Origin: Enchytraeus crypticus
Lineage: Eukaryota > Annelida > Clitellata > Enchytraeida > Enchytraeidae
Assembly: GCA_905160935.1 (NCBI GenBank)
Contig: CAJHZI010000548.1
Coordinates: forward strand, 287,501 to 351,500
Reading direction: 5' to 3'
DNA length: 64,000 nucleotides
The first letter of the stretch is position 1; each line of letters starts with the position of its first letter. Below are positions 36,715 to 48,355 of the stretch, piece after piece. A program made the position numbers and the translations under genes. Below the pieces are notes generated by a model. The model was given only the letters and a program-made list of their open reading frames with translations. It was not told the DNA's origin and did not search any database.

Positions 36715-36852
36715 GTAGTAATGCCAGAGTTATAGTAGCAATGCATGAGTTATAGTAGCAATGCATGAGTTATAGTAGCAATGCATGAGTTATAATAGCA
36801 ATGCCAGAGTTATAGTAGCAATGCATGAGTTATAATAGCAATGCGTGAGTTG
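36715..36852. repeat. 20-bp minisatellite
   Basis: Unit GCAATGCATGAGTTATAGTA occurs about six or seven times with small changes (CCAGAG for CATGAG in two units). It contains the palindrome ATGCAT. Confidence 0.9.
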
Positions 36853-39060
36853 CTCTTTCTTGCAAGCAATGAGTTAAGGAAGCGATGAGACAGCAAATGC
36901 CAGCTTGTAAGGATATCATAATATTATGTCTCATTAATTATACAAAATATTTGCTGAAGAAATATCAGTCACGCAAATCCGAGATACAATGGCGAATTTG
37001 ATCACAGTTAACAAATATTTAAGATTTTATAAGATTAGCCTACACTTATTACCTCTCTGTTCTCAAGTTTTACCATTCTTCTAATTAATCTAAATGAGGA
37101 GGAGGAGGAATTTAATTAATAGGTCGACTTCGGAATTCTCTTGCAAGCACTGACACGAAAGCAAATTAAATTTCGAGATTGTCTGAAAATGCTGCACAAA
37201 GTATTTATTTCAAATGAGATAAGAAGTTACTCATAACATAATTATGATAGGAGCAGTCTCACTCTTGACCTCGTCTGTTTGGCTTGGTATTTAACTAAAT
37301 TCCTCAGTCGCTCGGTCGATCGAATAGCATTGGCTTAGGTTACACGATACAGACATGCTTATTATCTCGTCCATTGCAATTTGTCAGTGGAATTACTTGA
37401 TCTTAACGTAAAGGCTACTGACTTTGCTTCTGTATATTGTACTAAACCTCCTAATCCAATACTTATTGAGCCAAACTCAATTTGTAGCACTATTGGTGCA
37501 GGATCAACGATTGATATGTCCATATTATCCATATGATCTGCTTAGCTCTTCAGTTATTTTATAGAACGTTAAGAAAATTAAATAAACAAAATTAATAAAA
37601 TTTAATAAAAATTATAACAGTGATTTGGTGAAAGAGCATATCAAGTAGAGCAAATTGAATTTAGCTGTCCGGTAGCACATTTCGCTGATACACAGGACGT
37701 CATGGGTTCAAATCCAACCCGTGAAAATTTACTAGTAACACGAGGTAAACGCTAAATAGCTAAATAGTTACAATATTGACAAGTAAATTTTATCCATTAA
37801 TTCTATAAGCTAGTCTATCAGTCATAAATGTAGTTATTAAACTTAATATTGTAGATTCTGCAAGACATGACATTGCCTTATGGCGAGCAGTCGGACGTTA
37901 AATTCATACTGATCGATTGATTGATTAATTTAACCAGTCAATACTAATGTTTATACGCTTGTAAATTATATTTAATCAGGCAACGCTTCCTTCTAATCTA
38001 CGTCAATACTATACGTCAAATATAGTATTGTTTAACCTTTAAATCCCCTCTACACATGTATTATTAATTTGAAGGGAGCTGCTAAAATATTTTAAACAAG
38101 CTGCCGCCCTGTCTCGCCATAGAGATGAGCAATCAGCTGACAGTTGCCAAACAAACGCTAAAGCTTGACCTCGATACAATAAAATGAGGAATTTTTCTAC
38201 GATTGACACGATGATTGCTATTTACTAACGCAATCTTTAAACGAATTATCAATGCCATGATATTTTGCCAGAAATGATTTAGAATATCCTAAGGTAGTAG
38301 TGTAAATGTCAACATTTGTCTTGAAAGGAGCAAGTAAGTGATTAATTAAAAGAGCAGTTGAGTTTTAGTGATAAATCCGACTGCAGGTGAGTTACTACTG
38401 CATAAATTATTTGTTTTATTGGGCTCAGATAATTAATTGGATTAATTTCATTTAATTGGTTACCATACGTGATTTGAGCCAGACTATACTGAATTCTGCA
38501 GAAAATCAATCCCATATCAATCTCCGACAAAGTCTCTATATTCTATTACCCATATCAGTCCTCACTATGCATTCGTTTCATTCATATTATATGATACATT
38601 CTTTTCATTCTCGTCCTATTTCAATTTCATTCTCCTGTTACAAACGGGGAAGACATCTGATGGTTGACTCAACTTGTTAGAATTTAATGAATGTCGCTTC
38701 TGCAGTATAGGCCTACATACAGTCCTATATCACAGCTACCTGTTTTGAGAGCGTACTTTACTATCTAGGCTCTCATAAAACATCCCACTAGAGCTGTACG
38801 TATGTCGTGCAAACCAACGTCACGATGCTTTGTGTGCTGTAGGTCCGTGAGACTAACCACTTGATGATCTCTAGTCATTTATATTATATATATATCATAT
38901 CATATTATACATATTTTTAGAGTCTTTCGCGCTGTTATCTGTAGCCTGCTTCGTGACGAAACTACCGATGCGACCCTTATTATTAATATTTAAGTGATTT
39001 ATATTAATTTACAAACGCTACACTCCCTATACGAATCAGAGAAATCTACAATCAAGCCCA
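36853..39060. other. Intergenic, nothing recognised
   Basis: AT-rich sequence with a single SINE-like end at 37891-37925 (GTCGGACGTTAAATTCATAC then (GATT)n). No coding signal. Confidence 0.4.
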
Positions 39061-39142
39061 TATATGGAACTTCATAGAATAATATCAACAAACATCCAAA
39101 AGGATATAATAGAGCTGCTAAATTTGTGCATAACACTGGGGC

Positions 39143-39470
39143 AGAGCTTATCACGATCGTTATCAGAGCTTATCACGATCGTTATCAGTGCTTGTCACTT
39201 ATCAGCTTATCACGATCATTATTCGAGCTTATCACGATCATTATCAGAGCTTATCACAATCATTATCAGAGCTTATCACGATCGTTATCAGAGTTTATCA
39301 CGATCGTTATCAGTGCTTATCACTTTTCAGCTTATCACGACCATTATTCGAGCTTATCACGATCATTATCAGAGCTTATCACAATCATTATCAGAGCTTA
39401 TCACAATCATTAGCAGAGTTTATCACGATCGTTATCAGAGCTTATCACTTATCAGCTTATCACGGTTCTG
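39143..39470. repeat. 22-bp satellite with 125-bp higher-order period and about 30 GATA-type sites
   Basis: The basic unit AGCTTATCACGATCGTTATCAG carries two TTATC (GATAA) cores. The variant marker (CAGTGCTTGTCACTTATCAG or its equivalents) recurs at 39186, 39311 and 39436, exactly 125 bp apart, so a six-unit block (five 22-mers plus a 15-bp short unit) was itself tripled. No stop codon exists in the unit and 22 is not a multiple of 3. All three plus frames are therefore open and encode shifted versions of the same Ser/Leu/Ile/Tyr peptide, which I regard as incidental. Confidence 0.9.
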
Positions 39471-39639
39471 ATCAGTTGCAAAGTACGGATAGCAGAGTCA
39501 ATGTTCTAACCGCAAGGTCACCAGTCCCTCGCTGTAAAATCAAGCAGATCGCACAACCAGATTTATAGCTAATCTATTAGTCTTCTTCAACAGTCACTCC
39601 ACTCGTACTAAACGAGGCCTTGCTGGAGCAGCTGCTCAA

Positions 39640-39772
39640 TAATAGTTCAGTAATAATTTAATAATAATGCTGTAATAATTTAATAATAATTCAGTAATAA
39701 TTTAATAGTAATATAATAAGAATTTAATAATAATTCAGTTATAATTTAATAATAATTTAATAATAATTTATT
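39640..39772. repeat. TAATAATTCAG / TTTAATAATAA tandem repeat
   Basis: Imperfect units of about 15-26 bp made of AATAATTTAATAATAA with interspersed TTCAG. Confidence 0.75.
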
Positions 39773-40133
39773 CTCTGATTCGGGCGAGAATTGAACCCTG
39801 AACATCTGGGCCCCACTTGACGCAAACTGGTCAGGCGCATTCACCTCGAGGCAAGTTCTGAGGCGTAAAATAACACAGTACTCTGGCAAATAGTTAAACA
39901 GTCCTCAAAAATAATAGCAAAAATAGCATAACAGTCTAAAATTGAAATCTCAGCAGAATTGTTTATTTCACATTAGCCTTGCTAAACTTAATATTGAAGA
40001 GATATGACAATTCACAGCGACTATAGACTACAATAATAAGCATTTGTATAGTGCTGAGCTTGTCTGACGCAATGTTTTACCGGTTAGACATCATTTGGGC
40101 TAACGTCATCGATCAATGACCCTATAAACTCTA

Positions 40134-40262
40134 ATTTCTTTCTTTTTATTTCTCTTTTCTTTTTTTCTTTCTTTTCTTTTTTTCTTTCTTTTTTCTTTCT
40201 TCTTTTTTTCTATTTCTTTCTTTTCTTGTTAATATTTCTTTTGTTATTTCTTTTGTATTTTA
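40134..40262. repeat. Polypyrimidine tract, (TTTC)n-like
   Basis: About 130 bp with almost no purines on the plus strand, with partly mirror-symmetric stretches. It is capable in principle of triplex (H-DNA) formation. Confidence 0.85.
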
Positions 40263-40569
40263 GAATAATAATATAGTGCATATTCAGAGGGCTTACGTGT
40301 AAAATATATTAATATGAGTGAATAAGAAGATTAAAAATGACTTAATTAGTATTTTCAGGCAACTTTTCAGTGTGATTAAAAATGTAATTGATATCTGAAA
40401 GCAAAAGACTAAAATAACAGAAACTTTACGACAGTATTATTCTGATATAAGAAGAAATAATTCGCTCAGAATTATTTGTAATCTTATATATAAAATATCT
40501 GCACAATTTACAACTGATTATGTAGCAACAGCGAATGAATTGCTGTAAATCTTCACTCTACATTCATCC

Positions 40570-40920
40570 AGGACTTAACCGGAAGTTTCAGCCTCCCAGG
40601 GAAGTCCTAGGTTCCGGCTCGTTTCATTCACAAGCTATGTGGAAGTAGGCCGCAGACTTCTTACGATCTAGCTAATAGCCCAGCTTAGCTCCGTCAATCC
40701 TACGCACTCCTGGAGAAAGCCGCTCCTGCGAATTCTTGATCAATAGCTTACGAGAACTGGTGGGGAGTAGGTGGTAAAGCTGTTCAAGCTAAGCCCGGGC
40801 TCTTACCTCGAAACAGCTGCTACCTGCAGCTGCGAATAACCTGGAAACAGCTGCTACCTGAAGCTGCGAATAACCTGGAAACAGCTGCTGTAACTGCAGC
40901 AACGAATATCTTTGAAATAT
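40570..40920. promoter_or_regulatory. Candidate regulatory patch: ETS site and triplicated CAGCTG unit
   Basis: This stretch is noticeably less AT-rich than its surroundings. It has a perfect ETS sequence ACCGGAAGT at 40578-40586. At 40810-40912 a 34-bp unit, GAAACAGCTGCTACCTGCAG plus CTGCGAATAACCTG, occurs three times, giving at least five CAGCTG or GCAGCTGC E-boxes. It is about 5 kb upstream of the IER-like gene. Enhancer function is inferred from composition only. Confidence 0.4.
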
Positions 40921-41534
40921 CTGCGTGATCTTTTTAAGTCACAACCTTAAATTTTGCAAGATTTCTTATTTAATTGTTTGAATGCTAAGTTTTTCACATT
41001 TATTGTGTAAAATTAACTATAGTAAGCCTAAAGGACTAAAGATAAATGATGCCTGTGTTACAATTGCGTCCGGCCTTCTGCTGATTAGAACAAACGTAAA
41101 CTGAAGTGTCACAAGAGTCGACTAGGCAAGAACAGCAAATAAATTGCAAAGGAAAACCATTTTTAAAAAGTACTTTCCCCAACGCAAAGGCTATCCACAA
41201 AGGTTTGTGAGAGATCGATTGACTAGATCATTTTTTATTAGATCGTCATATTCGTCTTTTAGTGTCCTATAGAGAGCGAGAAACAGACTGCATGAGAAAC
41301 GATAATTTTGTGTAGGTTAATTAATTGGACTTTATTTTACTTGCCAAAGTAAATTATGAATATAAATGCATGCACGCTTGCTCATAGCTATACAATCGGT
41401 GATAGACCAGATTTCTGAAAGTTTGAAATTGTGGCATTCCCTTTGTGCAATGCGATAACCTCATCTCAGCTCTAGCAACTTTGGTCGTCTCTTACGAATA
41501 CGAGCAGTTGGAGTTAATACTGTTCTATTGTTTA

Positions 41535-41650
41535 ATCTCTGTACTGCGCAGCAGCTACTACAGCTGCAGCCTAGCAGCAGCTGGCTCATTAACTACGTGT
41601 GGGCTGCAGCTGCTGTGCCCTCGGCAGCAGACCGGAGAGTAGCTGTCGGC
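41535..41650. promoter_or_regulatory. Second CAGCTG-rich patch
   Basis: GCAGCAGCTACTACAGCTGC, CTAGCAGCAGCTGGCTC and GGGCTGCAGCTGCTGTGCCC within about 100 bp, all built on AGCAGCTG. Not tandem: spacing is irregular. Confidence 0.4.
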
Positions 41651-43324
41651 TAAGTTGCTAGCAGCGCAAGGTCAGTGAACTAACACGCCCACGTGTCAAT
41701 GTACTGTGTAACGAACTGCAATTAAAATCAATCAATACCGAGCCAGCCGTATGAAATCTATGAAAGTGCTTATCTCTTGAATTCTATTTTTGTCCGATTT
41801 ATAAATCAGCCCACGAACTGTTCCTGTTGGTGATATGCGTGCAACAAATTCTATTCATAGGCCTATACGCGTAAATGAATGACTAATTTTTAGTTTTCCT
41901 AAATTTAGAAAACTGATTTGATTGATAGATTATTTTGAATTATAGTACAGAATATTGCATTATTAACACTTTCTGTCCTGTCCATTAACCTTCATCGCAA
42001 ATTTAATGGAGTGAACTTAGGTGCAGATCCATTGATCATCTAGCTTATATTTTCACACATATTATTCAACCATTTATATTTTGCTTAAGAGTATTTCTCC
42101 TCTCATTTTTCATCTCTCTCTCTCTCACTCTCTCTCTCGCTCTCTCTCTCGTTCTAGCCTCTCATTAATAATCATAATTATGTCATATTACGCTACATAG
42201 AATTTTATATAATACAATGTAAATATAGTTAAATCACGCATTGTCTATTCATGGCCTGATGGTTCATCTAATCCGTCTTCGTTTACTTGATTTATTTGAC
42301 AAATTATCATACACATGAGCCCACTAGTATTCAAGTATTGGGCACCTTGTTTAACTGCTATCATGCTACTATTAATACCGATGATAAAATAATCAGGAAC
42401 ATAATATTCAAGAAGTAATTGAGGTCTTCCTGAAATCCTGCAGATCGAGGCCAGCAATTAATAAAGTATTGAAATCTAGTGACATATCTTTTCTCAGATC
42501 ACAACAGGGGCCAATATAGGCCTGGAGCCTATTCGTCTTCGACCTTCAAATTTCCAAACTCTTCAACTGAAGATCAGCCTATCTTTCTTGTTAGCTTTGT
42601 TTACCGATAATACTATAAATAGCTTGCTAGAAGAAAGAAATAATTACTGCGCTCATAGTCGCAGTTTTACTATAAAGGCTGATGACAGGAAAATGCTTAT
42701 ATCTTCACTGCGCAAAACATATCGTCTCAACGCAGTTATATCTAGCACAAGTCAGCAAATAACAAAAGTCCCCTGATTAATCGGTAGCGATGCAATTGGC
42801 AATCAATCGTTTTTGGTAGCTATGCAATTGGTAATCAATCAATAATTTTACAGATAAAATCTGTACAATTGCTGCATGAAAGATATGAAGGACAAAAGGC
42901 AATCAAAAAGCCAAAGCCAAGTTTAACATTAGTTTCCTCACTTTCCTGTTCGATAGAATTTCGGTAACGAGGAGAGCACTGGATTTGAAACCTGCACCTA
43001 CTGATCTGCTGCAGAGATCAGTAGGGTCTGCAGAGCAACTAGCCAAAAAATTCACGGTTTTGAGGGCATATTATAAATGTACTTTCAAAACGTGACCTTT
43101 AATTCTAATAACTGCTATTTGAGCATGCAGTGTAGGCCCAATACAAATATTACGCATGTGAAAAATGTTAACGTGCGCTCGACTTATGACGTGCAAAACG
43201 GTGCAATTAGTTAATGTGCAACTTCTGTCACAATTCTGGCATTGTTCGCAATGTCTAATTGACAACGACGTTGATGAAAATAACAGAAACTCTATACAAC
43301 TCTACCATAAACAGCCGTTTTCAT

Positions 43325-43440
43325 ACACAACAACAACAACAATGCGATTAGAATGATACTGTCGTCTATAACAACATTGAGCTCTATTACACAATAATAA
43401 CTGCAGTGACCCTATGCCGGTCCTATTTCATAACCCTGGG
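43325..43440 (+). repeat. Family F segment
   Basis: (AAC)n, ATGATACTGTCGTCTATAAC, ACATTGAGCTCTATTACAC. Confidence 0.5.
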
Positions 43441-44939
43441 TAATTTTAGAGAAATAGTACCAGTGCTTTCTTTCCACCTGTTTATAGCAGTCCTAGTAAT
43501 GGCTGGTACGTTGATAATATATAGCATGGCAACGGCTAATGTTGATATCAGATGACACAGTGATAATGCGCAGTGTATAGATTAGTGAGCCTATATGCTG
43601 ATTACACAGCATGTATTGCTCGTGACATATGAAATACCTCTCTACATACCTTGTGTGAAAGGGTGAATGTGTTATTATGAAAGTGCTAATTATCAGCGTA
43701 ATTCAAGAGCAACATTTTGTGAATAGCTTAAAACAAATACTAGTCAAGATGTTGTATAATGGATTTGAAATGTTAACTAATTCACAGTTCAGAAGAGATC
43801 GGGTTTATGGCTGATGGTGCATTAAAACATATGTTAATTGTAGGCAATGATACTATCAATAAGATGTTGGGCACTTTTGATAACAAAAGGAGCAGTAACA
43901 ATTTAAAATAATTCGCGATAATTGCACTCATTTGCATTTGTCAAACCATTTAACTTATAGAATTCAACTAATCAGATAAAACTTTAGTGTGAGAGAAAGA
44001 GACAGAAAAGCTTGATCTGTTAATGCTACACATTTTGCTAAAAACGAACCGGATGTTTATACTTTACTTCATTTTCCCCAGCTAAATAAGTTCGCTAAAG
44101 TTTTGCGAGCTGCAAGGAACAAAAACTTAACCAAAACCAAGCATATGACATTAGAACAAGAAAGCTTACACCAAATTTCTAACGTTTACATTTTAAGTTT
44201 CCTTGAGCGAATACGGATGATGCACAATGTATAATGCAAAATTCACATTTTCCGTATATTAGTAAACCGTTTGTTGCTGATGATTATAGAAAATATTTTA
44301 TAGAAAATTCACAGTATGCTGACTCATGAATAGTTTCACTCTCATGAGTCTGACGCCATTCAGACCAGGGTCATGTAAACTGATGAATTGAGGTAAACAG
44401 CAAGCAGCTAACTAAGCGCATAATTCCTTTACCACCACGTAGTGCAACGCCTAAGAATTTTGCGTTGAACGTTACGAAATTAAAATAAAACATTTGCCGT
44501 TTGATATTTTAACTATACAGACCTGTAATGCAGACAGGCATATAGTGATATTTAATTGATCAAAATATATGTTATGCATTCGATAAATCTGTCAATTAAT
44601 AAAAATACATTTTAACGCCCAAAAAAGGCAAGATTTTATCCAATTTTTTTGTATTTCCTAAGGCATTCTTGTAGTCGAAGCCCTGCAAATACTTTCCGTC
44701 GCAGTTAAAAAAATTTGTGCCGTGTGCGAAAAAACTTGCAATGCCATGCGCCAAAATAACATTAAATTTTGAAAAGTATACTTTCTTTTCTAATGTTAAC
44801 ACGAATGCAAAAATTAGATCACATGAACCTTTGCTTTCCTATTAGCAGTTCCATGGAAGACATACTATGTCATCTATTACTATTATTTCCTTCCGGTGGC
44901 CATGAGGAGTTGCGATCAGCACGTAAAGTTGCTATTCCT

Positions 44940-45085
44940 TAATTATTTTCTATCTTTGGACTGGTTTCTGAATTTTAAAATTTGCACCGCGTTGGACCTT
45001 CCTTTTGCACACCGGCTTGGTTTTAACTCAATAGAGATTCAATGTTTCCATGGACGACAGTAACACTCTAATTATTTGTTATTAC
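44940..45085 (-). repeat. Family F segment upstream of the IER-like gene
   Basis: Plus strand: CTATCTTTGGACTGG, AAAATTTGCACCGCGTTGG, TTGCACACCGGCTTGG, ATGGACGACAGTAACACTC. A good minus-orientation copy about 700 bp before the coding start. Confidence 0.65.
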
Positions 45086-45345
45086 TGCTATTATTGCTCA
45101 GTGCTTTAAATTCCGCACATGGTGTAATAATTTTGACTCCCAATGACCAATTGATCATCGTCGATAGTAATGCACATAAATGTGTATGCATAATGTACTC
45201 ATTGGATTGCTCAACATCCAGTTGTAAATCTGGTTTAGGAACTATATGGAGCAACGCAATAATGTACCTGACATTGCACAACTTAATCCACATTAGCCGT
45301 ACTTTATTTCGATTTGCTGTGAGAAACAACTGCGCATGGAACATC

Positions 45346-45455
45346 TGATGTCATCATTTTGTTGCTGTCAGCAGCTGCATAGCTTAGCTTATTGCGTCAA
45401 CAAGCAGCTCGTGGTGAGTGGGCTGAGCTGCTTCCCCCATACGCAGCTGCGAGGT
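45346..45455. promoter_or_regulatory. Proximal E-box / bZIP cluster of the IER-like gene
   Basis: Within 110 bp: TGATGTCATCA, GTCAGCAGCTGC, TTGCGTCAA (TGACGCAA on the other strand), AAGCAGCTC, GAGCTGCTT and GCAGCTGCG. It lies about 220-330 bp upstream of the TATA box. TGACGCAA and TGATGTCA resemble ATF/CREB/C/EBP sites, in keeping with an inducible gene. No functional proof is visible. Confidence 0.5.
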
Positions 45456-45674
45456 AAGTGGGGGTGGGGGAAGGCATCGTGTTTATATACTTGGCTGAAT
45501 GGTCGCGCAATCTATTCATAACTTTGCCAGCGACGAGTAGAATTGTGTCGCATATTCGGCAGTACTTTAAACAAAGAACACAAAGACTGTCGAATTCAAA
45601 TACTACTTTATAGGTAATAAAGTAAAAGTAAAGATATTTAGAGATCATCGTATTTTAAGACAGTTTGAAGGGTT

Positions 45675-45720
45675 TATAAATAGGTTCAGTTTAATCCTTG
45701 AGATCTACTCAGTCTGATCA
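45675..45720 (+). promoter_or_regulatory. TATA box and probable start-site region of the IER-like gene
   Basis: TATAAATA at 45675-45682 stands alone in a weakly GC-enriched stretch. An initiator-like TCAGTC at 45709-45714 lies about 35 bp downstream. This would give a 5' UTR of about 75 nt before the ATG at 45786. A TATA box is typical of fast-inducible genes. I found no perfect CArG box (CC, six A/T, GG) in the preceding 400 bp. Confidence 0.55.
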
Positions 45721-45785
45721 TTTACAATAAAACAAGAACTAATTTACTATTTGATTTCTTTCTACGGATACTTTTTAAAAATAAA

Positions 45786-46658
45786 ATGGCTTCTGAGGTT
45801 CAGCGCATAATCGCCCTGTCACTCAACAAGATCGTAGCCTCTCGCACTCGACGTGGAGGCGTTAGTCTCCATCGAAATCTTCTCGTGGCCAGTGTCATCA
45901 TTCGAGCCAAAGACGCCTACATCGCCGAGACAGTCGCCAAGCGGAAAAAGGACATGGATGCGGAGGCAGTGGTTCCTAATCTGGAATGTACGGAGACTTC
46001 GGAGGAGGAAGAGTTAGCTGGAGACTCTAGGAAGGGAGAATCAGAGTCAGAAGGGTCTGGGAACAGTTCCTTCACCGGCGAAGACCAAGATCGTCAGTTC
46101 GATGAGCAGGAAGTTGAAGGTCATATCGAAGATGAGGAATTTCATAGTTGTGATTCAAAACTGAAGCCGATTGAAGTCGATGTGGCTAATAGCGAACCTT
46201 ATGGTGACATTATGAAAGAAAATCAGGACCCTAACGTGTCTTCAAGTGTTTGCGTAGGTCGATGTAAAAATCGTAAAAGATGCATTCAGGAACTTGATTC
46301 TAGTGTTTTGGAATACAGTGACGATAGCGACTCGTCAAATTTATTTCATTCCGATATTTCAGAAAATGGACCGAGTTGTAAATACCTGAAACTCAATTCA
46401 CCTTGCAATATCGAAAGCAGCCAAAACTCTTTGGATTTAAGCGATAGTCATGATCTATCGAACTGTAATAAAATTTCAAATTCAGATTCGGGGGATATCT
46501 GCTGGGAGTATAGCCGAGATCGGGACTACGATAATTGCAGTAAATCATCGGTAGAGCCGACCAATCAGCTACTAACATCTTATTCGTGTCCTTCCGAGCA
46601 ACAGACATTTGCACAAGTTACTCTAACTCACACTAATCTGCTAATTGCTACCGTGTAA
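45786..46658 (+). CDS. IER2/IER5-family immediate-early response protein (single exon)
   Basis: The intact 290-codon frame starts at an ATG in good context (AAAATGG). Residues 1-50 match the conserved N-terminal box of vertebrate IER2/IER5/IER5L: EVQRIIALSLNKI, then RTRRGGVSLHRNLLVASVII and a short RAKDAYIAE stretch. In vertebrates these are growth-factor and stress-induced nuclear regulators encoded by one exon; IER5 recruits PP2A and affects HSF1. The lack of introns here fits that family. Residues 60-290 are Ser/Asp/Glu-rich and probably disordered, with a basic patch (GRCKNRKRC) that may be a nuclear localisation signal. I saw no second domain. A TATA box lies 104-111 bp upstream and a poly(A) signal about 320 bp downstream. 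E-box clusters flank the gene. IER2, IER5 and IER5L cannot be told apart here; a pre-duplication ancestor is likely. Confidence 0.85.
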   Translation: MASEVQRIIALSLNKIVASRTRRGGVSLHRNLLVASVIIRAKDAYIAETVAKRKKDMDAEAVVPNLECTETSEEEELAGDSRKGESESEGSGNSSFTGEDQDRQFDEQEVEGHIEDEEFHSCDSKLKPIEVDVANSEPYGDIMKENQDPNVSSSVCVGRCKNRKRCIQELDSSVLEYSDDSDSSNLFHSDISENGPSCKYLKLNSPCNIESSQNSLDLSDSHDLSNCNKISNSDSGDICWEYSRDRDYDNCSKSSVEPTNQLLTSYSCPSEQQTFAQVTLTHTNLLIATV

Positions 46659-46973
46659 GCATGAACTTTTATAAGCTTTCATAACCTCAGGGAATTGCTG
46701 CTTAGTCGATATAATTAAAATCTGAAAAATACGTGCGCGTCGACTCTAGCTTAACTGGGATTCAAGGGAAGTTGATGATGAAGAGTTGCATATGCCATAC
46801 AGTTTATTGGCTATTTCTCCTAACATATGTTCTCTACTATTTGTGGGAATCGGTATGGTTCACACAATGGTTATGCCAACATTTCCTGATCATACGATTA
46901 GGAACTAAATCTGGAAAATCACGACACTTGACAGCGATTGTTATCAGTTGAAGTTTTCAGGAAAAACCCGAAC

Positions 46974-46979
46974 AATAAA
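46974..46979 (+). other. Polyadenylation signal of the IER-like gene
   Basis: Canonical AATAAA about 315 bp after the stop codon, on the coding strand and preceded by AT-rich UTR-like sequence. It is the first canonical hexamer I noticed downstream of the gene. Confidence 0.5.
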
Positions 46980-47035
46980 TACTTCACCGAAAAGAAGAGG
47001 TTCAATTATTAGGATATCACCAAACCCTGGCCACG

Positions 47036-47385
47036 TTAACAGCTGACGTGGGCTCTCGTAAGCTGCTTGGTGCTGCAAGATGACGCAATTAGCAGCTGCT
47101 GGGCCGTTCTAACTGCTTGCTAAAACCACGCCCTGGCGACCCCTAAACAGCTGTTCCCGGTATTTCCTTTCGGAAAGTCGTTGCTGAAAACTGATCTAGC
47201 CAATGAAAGAGCAGTACGCTTTAGACGGGAAAATTTCTTTAATTAACTCAAAATCGTCATATACAAAACGACAGAAAACACTCATCCGTTTTCATATCTA
47301 CTCTTGTGAGCCTTGCAGCTAACGATAGGAAGTAGGGGCAGCTGCTTACGCTATGACGCAGCTAAGCAGCTTCTCTAGCTACGGT
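47036..47385. promoter_or_regulatory. Downstream E-box / bZIP clusters of the IER-like gene
   Basis: At 47036-47160: AACAGCTGACGTG, AAGCTGCTTGGTGCTGC, AAGATGACGCAATTAGCAGC and AACAGCTGTTCCC. At 47335-47385: GGCAGCTGCTTACGC, TATGACGCAGCTAAGCAGC. The pairing of TGACGCA with AGCAGCTG is the same as upstream of the gene. It begins about 60 bp after the poly(A) signal. Confidence 0.45.
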
Positions 47386-48164
47386 CGATGTCCTGGTATT
47401 GCATTGCGTTGTCAACAACAACGGAAATACGTCGTGTTCCCAACAACAATTCACAAGAATTCTTCGCCTTTCAACCGGTACAAAACATGTTTACGTAATG
47501 AAAGAAGAAAAACAAAACGTGATGTTGTAGATTTCCAACGATTTCGAGAATGCGCTTGAATTATTAATATAACCTTTGTGGAAGATCAGTGCATTTAGCC
47601 AAGTCAATTGCCTACTAGATGTCGAGTCGTGCCTGTGAATGGATTATAAAGTATTATGGAATGCTTTTTATCATAGAAGGATTTTCCATTAATATTTATT
47701 TATGCACTTGATTGGTGGTTTAATTATCGACCCAAAGACGAAGTACTACCTGTTGGACGAAGTGGTGTATGTCCAGTCAATTTCCATAATTTTCCTGCCA
47801 TTTGTATTTATTTTTGTTAAGTATTAATAACTACAAAGACTGTTGCGAAAGGCGAGCATTTCAAAGACATTTGATGTCGTTTATATTTAGTAAATTCATC
47901 GTTTTACTTAATCTGTGATATAAACTAAAATAGATAAATCTGATCAAATTTACACCTGTGTTTCGTAAATAGATTTGAAGTTCAAAATGAATATTAATGT
48001 TTATAGTAAATATAATTACATTTTCAAGACGGCTAATCAAATCCGGTTTAACGTTTGTGTCGCATGCTGCAAATGGCATCATTATGTAGCAGTTTTTATA
48101 CTCAATTAAATTTTCTCCGAAATTAAATCGCTAACCACTGTGTAGCGGATCATATGTAAATTAA

Positions 48165-48355
48165 ATAAAAACAACAATTAAAATGCTACTGTCATCATTG
48201 ACAACATCGAGTACTATATAGACCAATCCAAACCGATGAGCAAAAATAGGTCCAAAAACGGTGCAAATTCCAAAATCAAAAAAATAAGTTCAAAGATATA
48301 CAAATCATCATAATCTTCCTTTAAATCCCAGTTTAGCTAATGTCGGGATAGAGCA
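48165..48355 (+). repeat. Family F segment followed by a family C fragment
   Basis: AACAATTAAAATGCTACTG, TTGACAACATCGAGTACTAT, CAAAAACGGTGCAAATTCC, then (ATC)n and CTTTAAATCCCAGTTTAGC. Confidence 0.6.

Noticed and set aside
39064..39568. Three overlapping plus-strand frames of 95-135 codons with the same peptide repeat
   Set aside because: They arise because the 22-bp satellite unit lacks stop codons in any frame. There is no start context or flanking signal.
45397..45648. 83-codon minus-strand frame upstream of the IER-like gene
   Set aside because: It overlaps the E-box cluster and promoter region and has no family similarity.
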